Made by a program: the position numbers and the translations under genes
The notes under the pieces: generated by a model
Seen by the model: only the letters and a program-made list of their open reading frames with translations
Told to the model about the DNA's origin: nothing
Database searches by the model: none
Assembly (NCBI RefSeq): GCF_050908995.1
Contig: NC_135133.1
Coordinates: 9,466,001-9,530,000, forward strand
Reading direction: 5' to 3'
Length of the DNA: 64,000 nt
From: Andrena cerasifolii
Taxonomy: Eukaryota; Arthropoda; Insecta; Hymenoptera; Andrenidae
Shown: positions 24,941 to 38,500 of the stretch, piece by piece
Position numbering within the stretch: position 1 is the stretch's first letter
Layout: each line of letters starts with the position of its first letter

Positions 24941-27064
24941 TATTATAGAATTCTCGTGAAGGGACACTAGTTACAATAGAACAAGTGGTTCTCCTTTCGT
25001 CTACGATTTCTAAGAAAAAGTTTGAAGATTTTTGGACGGTTGTGTGTTGAGGTATTGTTGAGATTATTTCACGGTCGAATTTTCCTGCAATGGCGGAGAG
25101 ATTCGAGATGCACGCGCGCTTGGCGTCTGAAGAATTTGCAAGGGTGCTTATTGGATGCACTCGAATTTACAGAGTCATCGCTACACTACTTCCCCTTGTT
25201 ACACGGAGTGTCTCAGTTTCGCGGCCACGGATCTCCCTCCCTATGTTCACCTCCGCGGGCTAGCTGGGACGCGACGGAAGGGTTGAAAGAGCAGTTTAGT
25301 ACGAGGCTTGTTAGCGAGGTGATCGACGCGCCTCGGCGTTGAATAAATACCGTCAGCGTCGATTGGCGAACTCGAGGCACCGCGCGAGGCTTGTGCTTTC
25401 TACCCTTCTGCCTCTTCAACGCCGCGCCGCTGATTCTGCACCTCCCCCATTCGACAGGCAGGTTCTCCCTCTGTCTTCGGAACAGAGGGATCGATTGACG
25501 AGAGGAAGAACAGTTGAACAAGTTTGGGGCTGGATAGCGACGGAAATATTTCAGGCAGCAATATTTCAGTTCCATTGTAAACCACAAACAAGAATCGCAC
25601 GGGATTCCTAGGAAGCCTGATTTCACAGCAAACCTCGCCTAGCGAAACAAAGATCCCCCAAAATAGAGGGTGTCGAGGAAACCCCTCGAGACACTTTCAA
25701 TTGGCTTCGTTTCCAGCAATCTCGACAGCGTTCCTCGTTATTATCGAGGAGGAAATCGGCGGAGCTTGCGAGCGCGGGTTTCCTAGCCGCGGGAGAGCCT
25801 CGAGCAGAGGAACCTCGATTCTTCGTCCCCCGATAACCTCCACCTCCAGGAAGAACCACCCCCTCGTCTCCACGGTTCCAGCGACGACGCAAACGTCATT
25901 AAACCCTCGTTCTCTTCCCCGCGAGCCCGTCTTAATATATTTCTCTCTTTTCCCTCGATTCCACCCTGCTACCCTCGTCCTAGATTGCGTCTAGGTGACG
26001 AGGGGGGGGGCGCAGACGGACGGGGGAGGAGAGACTCGCTTTCGCTCGATTTCACGAGCGCCTCTCGCGACACGGGGAAATCCGCGCCGACAGCGTCGCG
26101 ATGCCAACGACAGTCGTCGATAAGGCGTCGCACCGTCGGTGACGACTCCTCGCGACGACAAGGGGGTGCCCTTTCAGGGGGGCTCGGCGGAGCGTTGCTA
26201 ACAAATATAGGGTGAAAACCTTTACATGCTTGATTCGTTGGGGGATGTCGCGGACGAGTCCCTCTCGGTCCATTGATTCTTCAGTTTTACTCCACGAAAT
26301 TCGTGAAACGAATATTCCACACCCCCTGCACCCTTTGTTCCGCGCAGGAGATAGATTCTTGATCCCCCACGTTTTGGTTGCGGTTCACTTAGCATCGCTG
26401 ATGCGTCCGTCCACAAATTCCTTTTGGACGCTTCTCAGTTCGGTATACGAGAAGATAGCGGGCGGATGGGTGCCTCGGGGGTGGCAGAGGGACAAGGGGA
26501 AAGGTTGAACGTCGAAGATCGCGAATGAAACGGGACGATCTGTTTGAGAACGGATAGCCCGGCTCGCGTTCTAATTAATAGCCAGCGGTGGACGTAGTGG
26601 GCCAACCCTCTCTAAGGGGGTTGTGAAAGAGCACCTGTTCTCTCCCTTTCGGAGAAAGGCACTCCCCTTTGCTCGGTCCAGCCGGGCTGCTTCGATATTT
26701 CATCCCCCATTCGGGAAAGAAAAAGACGGGCAAGGCGATTAATCGTGGCTAGCTATGATCCCCGCCGCATAATTGATTCCTGGGGTATCGAAGACGCCCT
26801 GTGAACGGGGTGGGCCCTCTTTTCAAGTGACTTATACCTTCAGAGGCTTCGATGGGACCGATACGCCTTGGTGGTTGCGTGAGTCGTGGTTTCCTTTCGC
26901 GGTGTGCAAAGGATCGAGCTCTAAGTGGCTTCAATTTTAGCTGAGTTCTAAGATGGAAGGCTTTACACAGCGGGTAGTTTATGCGTGATCAAGGGGTGGT
27001 TCGGGGACGCAGCACCTCCGCAAAGTAAAATAATAAAAGCTACTCGTGGGAACCTTGTCTTTAA

Positions 27065-27772
27065 AGGGGAACACCACTGTGACGGCCGGAAAAGTAAGCC
27101 ATATCTAAGAATTTTTTCAGGAATAATTTACAGTTTTCATAGAAAATTTGTATTACCTACCTTTAGTACGCTGTCTTAAGAGACTATGCAAATAAAAAAT
27201 AAATAGAAAAATATCCATAAATTATAATATATTCATTAATCATCTAGACCCCTCTCCCCCGAGCTGTTCGAATGTGTAACTATGGAACAGCAGGTCCGAA
27301 ATCAAATTCCATTTTTTTTTATATACTATATGAGTGTAGTTTCCGTTGTACGTACGGATTCTTCGATCGAAAACAAATTTTTTGAAATATGCTCGAAAAA
27401 CTGTCCACCTTATTTGCGGATTTTTTAAACTTTTCTTCTAAAGCGCACCATTTTTACAAAAATAATTTGTTTCGAAAATCGGTACGTACAACGGAAACTA
27501 CACTCATGTAGTTTATAAAAAAAAAATGAAATTTGATTTCGGACCTGCTGTTCCATAGTTACACATTCGACCAGCTCGCGTGGGGGTGTCTAGAAGATTA
27601 ATTAATATATATTAAAATTTATGGATGTTTTTCTAATTATTTTTTTTATATAGTCCTTAAGACAGCGTACTAAAGGTAGGTAATAAAAATTTTCTATGAA
27701 AACTGTAAATTATTCTTAAAAAAAATTCTTAAAAATGGCTTACATTTCCGGCCGTCACAGTGGTGTTCTCCC
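27065..27772. mobile_element. TTAA-type foldback element, family 1, long copy
   Basis: The inverted ends are (A)GGGGAACACCACTGTGACG at the left and the reverse complement ending GTGGTGTTCTCCC at the right. The left border is TTAA, the right TTAT (probably a mutated TTAA). Two arms of about 315 bp (27065-27382 and 27457-27772) pair almost end to end, sharing TACCTACCTTTAGTACGCTG, GAATGTGTAACTATGGAACA, CAGGTCCGAAATCAAATT and GTACGTAC blocks around a spacer of about 75 bp. No protein is encoded. It is the full-length relative of the deletion copy at 5389-5661. Confidence 0.9.
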
Positions 27773-28009
27773 TTATCATCTTCAAATCTCATCTGAAGAC
27801 CCGTCTGAATTAAAAAAGAAGAACCGAATCGCTCTGAAATCTCACCCCTAAGCAAGATCTACTCCTCCTAGTAGTTCACCAGCATTTAAATTCATCGAGG
27901 AGCTCGGTATTCGCCCGGCAACGCGTCCGAATACCTCCGACATGGCAATCGGTGCAACGTGTTGCACAGCCTCTGGATATTTGATCGTAAATGCACGTTC
28001 AATCACAAT

Positions 28010-28395
28010 GATAGGGCTGCGGTGGAAGAAGAGGCGAAGAAGGGGTGGCGAGGTGGATCGAGAACACAGGAAGTGGCGAAGTTTCGAGGTGTCGGGCTTC
28101 GGGGGCGAGGAGGATGCCGATTTCACCGCAGAAGAGAGGGCTTTGAGGAATTTAGTTGCCGTCTGAGACGATGTTTGCTGAGAAGGGAGGAGTGGAGATT
28201 CCTGAGGGCGGAGGAAGAGGCGGAGGAAAAGGCAACGGGGTTGTACGTCGGAGAGAGAAGATGATTGAAAGGGAGCACTCCGAGGGAAGAAAGAGGATCG
28301 AGACTGGGGAAGATCAAAGAAGATATCCGCGACGGATATGGGAAATAAATACGAAGCAGACAAGGGGAATGGGTAAAGGAGAAGAAAAATCAAGG
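28010..28395. repeat. purine-rich low-complexity stretch
   Basis: The plus strand is dominated by GA/GGA/GAAG words for nearly 400 bases (for example GAAGAAGAGGCGAAGAAGGG and GAGGAAGAGGCGGAGGAAAA), so the complement is pyrimidine-rich and gives long Ser/Pro/Leu-rich frames by chance. I see no gene. Confidence 0.55.
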
Positions 28396-31300
28396 GTTTG
28401 ATGAAGAAAGACTGCTAACAGTTGCTTGGGGAACGCAGAGCCAGGGTTTAAATATTAAATGAAGCATTGCAGTCTCGAACTGGAGGACCTTTCCGTTTCA
28501 AAGAATTTTGCGCAGCATTTCTCTCAAACCACCCCTGCATTCAACAACCCTTAATTCTCTCCATCAGCATTATTTACCCTCCGCGGATCTTTCGATTAAC
28601 GAAAAAGACTGACCGTCGGATAATCGCCTCGATAAGCCGACCTCGATTGATCCGAGCTGACGAATAATTGACGAGACTATAACTTTCACAGACCATCTAA
28701 AGCTTCCACCTTGAATTAAACCTCTCGGGGAGTCAATTACGTCTTAATTAAAGTTCAAAATACGCTACACAGCCTGTCCCCCCTCTCCCTCAACCCCGCT
28801 GTCCCAATCGCAGCATTTGTTGTTCGAAGAATTATTTTCAAACGCTCGTCATCGACCACCCCCTTGTCTCTCGTTCTCGAGCCTCCGCGGGAATCGAGCG
28901 AAATCGATCGACATTGTCGCGATTCCGCTCCATTTGACGCTCGTCGCGTGTTTTCGAGCGGAATTACTTCGTCGATAAGGGACAGTCGATTAGTTCGCGG
29001 ATGGGGCTCCATCCCCCCCGGAGTAGCTGGAACGATGCTCGGCGCGAAATTAGGAAGTTAACATCGAGGAAAACAATCTGGGACGCGCTAATGAATTCGG
29101 TGTGCGGGGACCCTGCCCGTTCTTTTCGCTTGGAAATGGAAACAGGGCGGCGAGTCATCCCGCGACCGCCGATCCCACGTCGGCGGGAACCTCGGGGCGA
29201 TCGTTCTTGGCAGGGGCGTCTGGCTATTCGACAATTAGTCCGTCTCGATCCCGCGGAAAGACGCAGCGAGTTAACGAGCAATTAATACGGAGCGGCGCGG
29301 ATCGTCGCGACCCTCCGGTGATTCCTCTTTCTTGTTATTTCCATTTCGCATGCCGCTTCTAATTCCGTTCCCCTTTCAGACTCGCGCATTCGTGTCCATT
29401 ATGGACGGTAGAAACTTCCGAGCGCAAACAGGCACGATAATATCCTACGGTCTATCAGAATGAACGAGGGAATGCTTCCGAATAGATTAGTGACGGTGGT
29501 GTGACACCCGAAGCGTGGTATTATTACAGAAATATCAATTTTAAAGGATCTCCTCGTCACCGCGGCTTCGCCATTTCTTCTAGCCTCCTCTATTGTCCCT
29601 ATATCTCCATCCGCACCCCGTTTTACACTAAAAGCATCGGATGCGTCCTCCCTCTGAAAGAGGCGCAGATTCGACAGGAAAGCGACGCCAGCCGTTTTCG
29701 CGGCCTGAACGGCGGCTCGATAACAGCCGCGTCCGACAATTGCCAAACTTTACTACTTAAAAGCGCGTCGCCCCCGCTCGCGGTTGCTCCATCGGCGCTC
29801 GCCATTATCCGACGGGAAACGCGTTTCCACGCGTCGTATCGACCGAAACGGGCGTCGTTCAACTGCTTGATGGCGTAACGGACCTAATGGAAGGTACATT
29901 AGGACTGTTCATCCGACGGGGGATGCTCGACAACGGCAGACAAGCCCCGGACGAGAGTGAACACCGTCATACCGCGGCGAAACTGTCGGTGATCTCGTAT
30001 ACCACCCGCGAACGCGTTCTATTAACTTTCTTTTAAAGCCCCGAGCACCCTCGCGGAAGCATTTGCCCCGTCTTGTATGGCGAAGTTCCTTCCGCGCGCT
30101 GTCGCCTCACTGTTTCAAGTGCGTTTCAATTCAAACGTTCGTCGCCGCGAGAATTAGGAACGATGGAGGTCGCCCCGAGGGTGAAAACGAAGGTCGGATC
30201 TCCTCGTGTCCCCTGTTCTTAACGCGAGGAAGCTTCTCGCGCGTCGTAACAGGTACAGGGGAGGATAACGAGCCTTTGATTCCACTCGTTTACGATCGCG
30301 AATTACGAGGAGACGCGAAACGGGCCGCTCCATTATGAAGCGTACGCTCGCTGGCGCGTAACCGTGCACTCCGGCGCGTAAATAACCGACTAATTGGGCC
30401 GTAAACAACCGAAAATTTATCGCAGCGCCCCACCCCCACCCGCGTCCGAGGGGTTAACTCGATTCACCGGCGGGGAAAGATAGCGCCGAGGCCTTTTCAT
30501 TCCCCATCGGTGCCTGGTAAGTGCAAAAATTAAAACCGCGAGCAATTTGCGCGTAAATGGAGAGGAAGGGTGGGCAGGGGCGGGAGCGAGGCTGCCGCGG
30601 AGCGACGGGTAAATAAGGGCGAGCGCGGGATCGAAGGCTACCGTGGTCGAGCGGATTTAATGACTCGAGACGAGAATTTACAATGCTGCGCAAAGCGAAT
30701 TCTCGATTTCGCGGTGCCGTTTGGTGGCGGCAGGACAAAGCGAGCCCGGCGTTACCGCGAGCCTCTCTGCGCTCCGTGGCCAGCTGTTGCGTAATTAAAA
30801 GCGCCCCGGCGATGATGGAGGGACAGTTGACGGATCCATGGATCCAACGATTCTTCAACAAGAAAGCCAATTTTTCGCGAGCATCTATTGTGCAGCGGCG
30901 ACAAGCTTTTTATTCGACGACAATGGTTTGAGAGAGGATGAGTGAAAAGTTAATGAATGGCTGACTGGTAGGGGAGGTATTGCGCGTGATGGTAAAGTGA
31001 TTGGATGAGTGAGAAGCCGAGGGATCCGGGGGAGACGTGGCTCATCTTTCCCCAGCAACTGCTCCAAGAACGTCGCGCACGAGCTCATGAATTATTCCCG
31101 AATAGCAACAAGATGTCACGGCCAATTTCCTGCGGGGATTCGTCAATTTCCCCGAGCCGAAGATCGCCGCGTTTATCGAGGCAATTTCGCGGGGCGGAAT
31201 TTCGCGAGATCGCGGGCGCTTCGATTATACAAGGAGCCATTCGAATATTCCAACTGTCTCTGTCGCCCGACGATCCGGATTGCTTCTCCGGCGGCCGATG

Positions 31301-31620
31301 ATAATTACTCCGCGCCCCAATTCGTGGGATTCCGGGGCGAGCAGTTCGTCAGCTTCGAAGATCAAAAACCGCACGGAGGTTTTGGAAGTGCGAGCTTCAT
31401 CCAGCGCGTGAACAAGCAGTAATTAAGAATTAAATTCTCCGCTTAGAGAAGCATCTCTACCCACTAGATATTTAGTTGCTCTCTCATTACCACTTCGTCT
31501 TCGAATCCATCGAGCAATTGCTCGTTTGAAAACAACCCCACGCTCGTGAGAAAATGGTGGAATGGCCCCTGACGAGGGCAGGCTGGACGTACGAGGCAAA
31601 GTTCGCGTGGAGTTCGCTGC

Positions 31621-32542
31621 GTTTCAAAGGCCCCATATCAAAACGACACGGTACGATAATACACTTGCAATGTAGGACGCATCGGAATAATGCACAGCAA
31701 ACAGTGCGCATACAATGTAGAACACGTGCGATTTAGGACACATTCAATTTAGGACACATGCGATTTAGAACACATGCAGTTTAACGCACATTTTTTTAGT
31801 GCACATCAGGATAGCGCGCAGCAAGATTTCATGCACAACCATCTTCTCGTCGCCGTCGACTGTTTTCACAGCTCGTTCGAGCTATTCCACGCCAAAACGA
31901 ATAGGTGAAAAATTTAGTTTCACCTCAAAATTACAGTTTCGAAAATTCAAACAAAATCTGCTGACGCGTCATAACTTAAACTGTAATATCTCGGTCATTT
32001 TTAAAGATAATGCCACCGTCTTGAGTTCATTTTAAAGCTGAAGGAATGCTTTCTCGAAACGTATATAGAGTGTTTTGTTTATTGTTAATAAACTTAACAG
32101 TAATCGATGACAAAGTTTTAAATCACGATTTGATGTCGTTCCCACCCACGGTCCGGCTTGAAAAAAAAATACCATTCGATTCGTTAAGTCTTCAACTAAT
32201 AAATGCCTTTTTCAAAAAAGTGGAGAGATTCTGGGAACAGTTACTAAAAAAATAAAACTTACATGTGTTCTAAATCGCATGTGTTCTAAATTGTACGTGC
32301 ACTATTTTCCGTGTACTATCTTGTGTGTAAAATCTTGCTGCGCACTATCCTGATGTGTCCAAAGTCGCATGTCTCTTAAATGGTATGTGTTCTAAATCGC
32401 ATGTGTCCTAAACTGTACGTGCACTGTAAATCGCATGTGTTCTACATTGTATGTGCACTGTTTGCTGTGCACTATTCTGATGCGTCCTACATTGCACGTG
32501 TATTACTGTACCGTGTAGTTTTGATACGGAGCCGTTTGAAAC
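31621..32542. mobile_element. inverted-repeat element with word-like subterminal repeats
   Basis: The left end GTTTCAAAGGCCCCATATCA and the right end (reverse complement GTTTCAAACGGCTCCGTATC) begin an inverted repeat that continues through ACACGGTAC, GCAATGTAGGACGCATC, GAATA(A/G)TGCACAGCAAACAG and ACAATGTAGAACAC. Inside both ends a word of the type ATGTGTTCTAAATCGC (or its complement) is repeated several times with variants GTAC, GTGCAC and GTCCTA. TGC borders both sides, a possible 3-bp target duplication. The centre (31830-32255) is AT-rich with two unrecognised plus-strand frames of 69-78 codons, one starting MLSRNVYRVFCLLL. It is a DNA transposon-like, probably non-autonomous element of unidentified superfamily. 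Confidence 0.7.
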
Positions 32543-35500
32543 TGCAATTCAGTGCCACGCAGCGGAGCATGGGTGTGTCGGTTGCCCGTAAACGCAGCGA
32601 TCCTACGCTCCTCTGGAAATCGACTTAAAACGAGCCACGGCGGTCGTGATTCCGCCGGCGCATCCGTTGTGCAGCATATGCAGTCGCTACGTACGCGTGT
32701 GAGCTTGTAAGCCGGGGCGTTCCTGTTTCGCTCGTTTAACTTTCGACGCCGAGGCTTAGCTGAAGTTTGGTAAGTGGCGTTTAATGAGAGCCAACGTAAT
32801 ACAGCGTCAGGCCCGCCTTCTCTAGGATCGTAGAGGTTTTGGGAAACGTTAAGAGGACGTGGTTGAGAAGCAAACGAGCGCGAAGTGAATCGCGAGCATG
32901 TTTCTGGGCGAGAGAATTTTTAGGGGCAGTTTTATGGTGGACGCGGGCTTGCAGGTGGCGGGGGAGGGTTAGAAGGGGAAATTGAAAATTATTGGTAGGG
33001 CCGGTGTGAAATTGAAGGTGATCACACGCGGCGAAGGAGCACGTCTGACTATATAGTAGCAGGGAAACTACTACTTGCAGTTTGTGGGATTTGGTATTGA
33101 TGTTTGTGGGTTGGCTAGCGCTTGTATCACTTTGATTCCGGGTCGAGTAGAATATAGGCTTCTTCCACGTGACATCAAGTAGTATTTGCAGACTTGGTAA
33201 TCTTCAGTCGGCGCCTATATTGATCGCTACTACTGCGCGGCTATTGGTGCCCCGTGTCATTTCAAACGTACCTACTTGCACACTCATCTTCCCCTCGTTC
33301 CAAACTCTCTACTCTCGCTAACTGGGATTTTCTGAATTTCTTCAATGCCACTTCTGTCCTATATAAATCTCAACACAGATTCTGGTACCACTCCAACCCC
33401 CTGGAACTTCGAAGAACCCCTCGCTTCGCGATACACCACTATTCACCGCCCCATCCCCCCCTCGGGGATTAAGTCACAGTTACTTCGCGTTCAGTATCGC
33501 TGAAACCGCGATTATTCCATCCACGGTGCCGCTTACACCGTGTCCAGCATTACAGGACTGTAACTACTTCCTGGAAGGACTGTTTGAACCGCACCGACCA
33601 CTTTGCGTCCGACGCTATTCCCATCGCGACTATTTTGCATCCAATATCCCTCGGACCGCAACTAGTTTGCCTGTATCGCGAGCTGCTCGTTACTATTTCG
33701 GTGACCGGCGCAGAGGTTCTCTGGCAGTTTCGCCGTGACTTGCCCTGTGTCTGTCACAGCGCGAGCCTCTACCACTGGCGCGTTCAAGTACAAGAGCCCA
33801 TTGTGAACGCGACCCAGCGATCAGCCGAGCGCGCGGGACCACCGAGAGCCTTGTTACAGAGGAAGATGCACGCGGGACACTGGCGTCGAGCGGGTGGCGG
33901 CCGCCCAGGGGCCGAGCTTGAGCCGGAGTCGCGAAGGTATCGCGAGGTTTTGCACGAGACTTTTCTACGAATAGACAAAAATCTCAGTGACGATACTAAA
34001 CGTAAATAATGGAAATAGTCGCGAGCTAATTTCACGAATTAATGACAAAATAGAACTTTTGAAGACTTTTTGAAGTCTGAAAGTCTAAAACGTACCACTT
34101 TCTTAACAGTCCAGTGTCATCAGTCTCAGTAGTAAAAAACATCGTTCCCCTGTTTTCGAATGGAGCAGTTCGCATTTATTATTCAGTTACCGACACTGAA
34201 ACAGAGAGACTATTGGCGCCACGGACACTGAACCAGCACGAAATTAGACCTTAACATTGTCCCTTGACATCGAGCTGAGAAAAGAGTCGCCCAACACAAC
34301 CAACCACTAAAGCTTCCCCGTTCAAGTGCTCCTCCCGGGATATCTTTTAAACGTCGGCTCGCAGCAGAGTGACTGAAATTAAGCTTCTGAGACACCTTAA
34401 CGACCGCAGATTTCGCAGGCTCCGCTGCGGAACGACCCGCCGGTATCCGCCATCTAATCGGCCCTCTATCTTCGCGGCACGACGGAAAAGATCTGCCCGC
34501 GGTGGTAAATCATCCCGGCTAATTTCGCCTAATCTTTATGCCCGGCAGTAAAATAACAATTCCCCGCGACTGTGCCGCGGGCGAATTAATAACGGCAGAA
34601 GCCCCGCCGCGAAATACTTGATGCTCGAAACGCCTACGTCCCCTCTCACCCGTCCTTTGGCGAGGACGAGCAGGCGTCGTGTCGGGAGGTTCGTCGGCGT
34701 TGCTCCCGCGCGGCAACGCGGAAACACGCGTGGATCTAAGCTCAGCCGTGATGCATTGCGCCGCTGGGATTAAGGGAACGCGAGTTAAGGGCCAACACTT
34801 TCGCGTTCCCATTCCAATCTGTACGTACGAGCGTGCCCCTGCATACGTACGTTCTAATTATTAATCGCCCACGCTCGTAAATTCGCTCTCATCTTCGCCA
34901 GCACGCGCCATCCGTCGTTCGGCTTCGAGTTTTCCTCGCTGAATCAGCGAGGCCGCTGCTGGCGTTTCTCTTTCGTTCTTGTCCGCTCCCGCGGACCAGT
35001 TTTGTAATTAATTCCGAAGGGGTAGCTCGTGTTTGGAGCTCTTCGGTTCGTTCTTATCCTGTCTCTTGCCGCAGGAGCGGTTTTCACTTTTAGATCTGGA
35101 GATTGAGAATTCTCGAGGTCAGGGCTTGCCAACCTGTAGCTTGCGAAGTCAGAAGATTCAACTCCGCAGATTTGGGGATTTTTATCGACTTGGTTTAAGG
35201 GTTTCTTTCGATCCTGAACCATTGACTTTCAGATGTTTGGTTCGTCGAAGGGGTGGCTTGTTAATTCGCCTTGGAGACCAGAGCTTTCGTTTCTGTATTA
35301 TGGAGGGTAGGATCAGCGGGATCGAAGATTTGATTTTACGATTGATGGGGAAGATTTTTACGGAAGTTAGTAGGGGAACAAGAGCGGCGTCCTTTTTTTT
35401 CTCGCAGAATCGATCTAACTTGAGGGAATTCCGCGATACCCCCGATCAAGATTTATCGCTCAGTCCTATGGAAGGATCCACGATAATATAAATGTAAAAT

Positions 35501-38500
35501 GGATCGAAGATTATCGAACAAGCGCGGAGAAACGGCGTCAGAAAATTCCTGTTCAAATCCCCCGATAACCCAGTTTCCCGGTGCACGTGGACTTTTCCCA
35601 TTTCCCATGTACCTTCTACACATCTCTGGCTGCGCCCGATGGTACAGGCCGATCCACGTGACGCGAGCCACTCGCGTCGCGACTAACTTTCTCACGTCTA
35701 TCGGGAACCCATCACTTTTCCACATATTTCAATTTCAGTGTTCCAAAATTTTTAAACAAGTCCAACTCCGAGCCACACCCACCTACAAGAATCACTCGAC
35801 ATTCCCCTGAAACGTTCCTCGGTATCGTCGGAAGTTTCGGAGACACGGTATTGATCAAAGGAGAGTTGAAACTGTGAGCGATAGCAGACATAAGATAGCG
35901 ATTGATCCTCCCAGAGTGCACCAGAGCCACCAACATAATAACCACAGTCCAGCATGGCGTATAAATACTATCTTTAAACTTTAAATTATTTAAAAAGTCA
36001 GAAGACAGCCGGTCTAAAAATGAAGTGCTTTAAAAACCTCGCGACTGGTCCCCATTCCGTGAATCCTCCTGTAGCAGCGAGCAATTCCCAAGCGTATCGC
36101 TCGGTAGCCGTGGCACTCGTTCCGCTCGAACGCAAACTAGCGTGGAGCAGCTTCTTGGCGAGGCTCCGATTTTGCACGGCCTCCTAAAACTAACGATAAC
36201 GAGTGACGTACGAGGCGCCCTTTTTTTCGGTACCGTGCGCAACCGTCCCTCTCTCCTATCGGACAATTTCGCCCGGTATCTTTGTGGGTCGTGGGCTCTC
36301 CGTGCGCTGTCGAGCTCCGCGGAGCTCTTGGATACGCAACGTGCACGGTAATTCCGGGGGGATTGATAATGTAATTTAATCGTCGCCAGAGAACACGAGT
36401 ATCACAGTCTGTTCGGTGCACTTAAAATATGGGATGCGCCGTGCCCTCGATTGCCTTCATATTTCTGTGGCAACTGGCCGATAGTCCGCGCTTCGTTTTT
36501 ACGACTCTGCCCCCTTTGGCTACGCGCGCTCTTTATCTACCCTCCCTTTCCCTCCTGCTCGCAGGGCCTCGTAACCTTTACCGTTCCACTCCCCGAGTTC
36601 CCCGGAACACTTCCTTTTATTTACAATTCTTTCCGATCCAAAATCCCGTCGCCGTGCAATTTCTCGCAATCCGCCCTCGACGAGCCCCCGGCTTATGAGC
36701 GCGGGGCAATCAAGCCTCCCCGAAAATTTACATTCAAGACGTTTCAATTTTCTCCGGGCTGGAAATCGAGTTACCAGCCGATTGTCCGCGCTCATCCGCC
36801 AATTTTCCGTCGTAATCGATTTCCATTCGAAACCAGTTACCGCGCGCGCTCGCCTCTCTGGATTTTATTTAAACTGTCCTGGCTCCGGGGCGCGCGGCGC
36901 GGATTTCCTGGGGGCTGCCGGACAGCGAAGGGCAGGGCGTAACGAGGAAAGGTACGCGCGCGGGTGCGCTTCATTATTTACGCGGGCGTCCGCGAGCGGA
37001 GCAAGGATTATCGTTCTGACGCGCAGATTGTTCCAGCGAGATCGGTCGGTGCCCGGCTCGCCGCGGCCGGTGGATAATTTATCGTCGACGCCTCGCGCTT
37101 GAAAACGTCGGCCGCGTCGATTCCCCCCGTTCCCGTGATTTATTAAGAACACCGACGTTCCCTCAGCTCGCGAGGCGTCCCTTCACCCTTGCCTCCCCCG
37201 AAATCCAGAAACACTGCTACGTATCTAGCTCTTTATTCCCCCGTTCCTATTGTGCGCGACTGTAAACCTCCCCAGCTCGTCAATTTCACAGCCGACAGTG
37301 TCTGAAACTGACGCTGGCCACGGTGGATTTCATTTCTGGACTGTCAGCATCCGAGCGAGTGCCATAGTCGTCTGTTGTGGTCCATTGCCGCTGTTCCCCC
37401 TTTGGCCGAGCTCCTCTGAGCTACAGTCAGCGGGCATAGTCGCGTCAAGTCGAGCCGAGTCGCCGTTAAATTTCTATAAACACTTGCATCGTTCACTCCG
37501 CTATATCCCGTCTACCTAAAGTGTCCGAAGTTTTCGTGCCTACAGACTTCCACAAATACTTCCTTCGTTTCCTTTCCACGTGTTCCGACATATTCGTCCA
37601 TCGCGCCTTCTAAACTCCCTAATCCACCTGCCACAATCCCCTGGATCACCAGAGCTCTAGCCCCGGGAAGAGCGCATCGCCGTCGAAGGCGATTCGAGCC
37701 ACTATTTTGTTGGAATTTGAGCAAGCGCCGGAGCCGTTAAAATCTCAGTTACCGCGGGAGCTTTCGCTCAGATTATTCCTAAGTGGCGGGCCAATTCCGC
37801 GACCGATTACCGCGTACGAATGGAAAGGCATTATACGGTGTTTTATTATAGTCCGGGGCTAATTAAACGGCGCCTTGAGTTTCGTCCGGGCCGCATTAAC
37901 CTCGCGGTCCTTGGAGGGGTGGTTCAGAAGGGGGAGTAGGGGTTGAAAAATATGTGGAGGAAGCTGGCGCGGTCGCGGCTCGCGGCACCTTTATTACGCT
38001 TGGATTAATTAAAATACACTTAAACCGGAGTGTATCGTTAATTTCGGCCAGGGTAATTTAATAGCCGCCCCTGGCTACGGATTTAATCTAACGGTAAGGG
38101 AGAGGGGGCATACTTCCGGTGGAAACGGCCGGCCAAATTGCTCCGCACGCGTCGTTGCTGTCGTTTCGACCGGCTGGATCACTTCCATTCTTCCTGCTTC
38201 AAGGGCGGAGGGGGTTTGGGTTATTTTGAGTTACTCGCTGCGGTTACTTTGGATATATCAGGGGTTTAAGTTACGTTGCGGAGGGGTTGTAGACTCGTTT
38301 CTGTGGAGATGTGCTCAGTCTTTTTGGCTGACCTGTGGTAGGTTCCTGGGGGGTTGTTTCTATTAAGGGTCCAATCTACCGTGCCGGTCGAAAAGGCGGC
38401 CTATTTCATAATTATTTTCAGCAATTAATGTACGGATTTTAACGATGTCTTTTGCTAAATGTTTATCATTCCTTGGTGCATAGAACTGCACTTTTCATAT

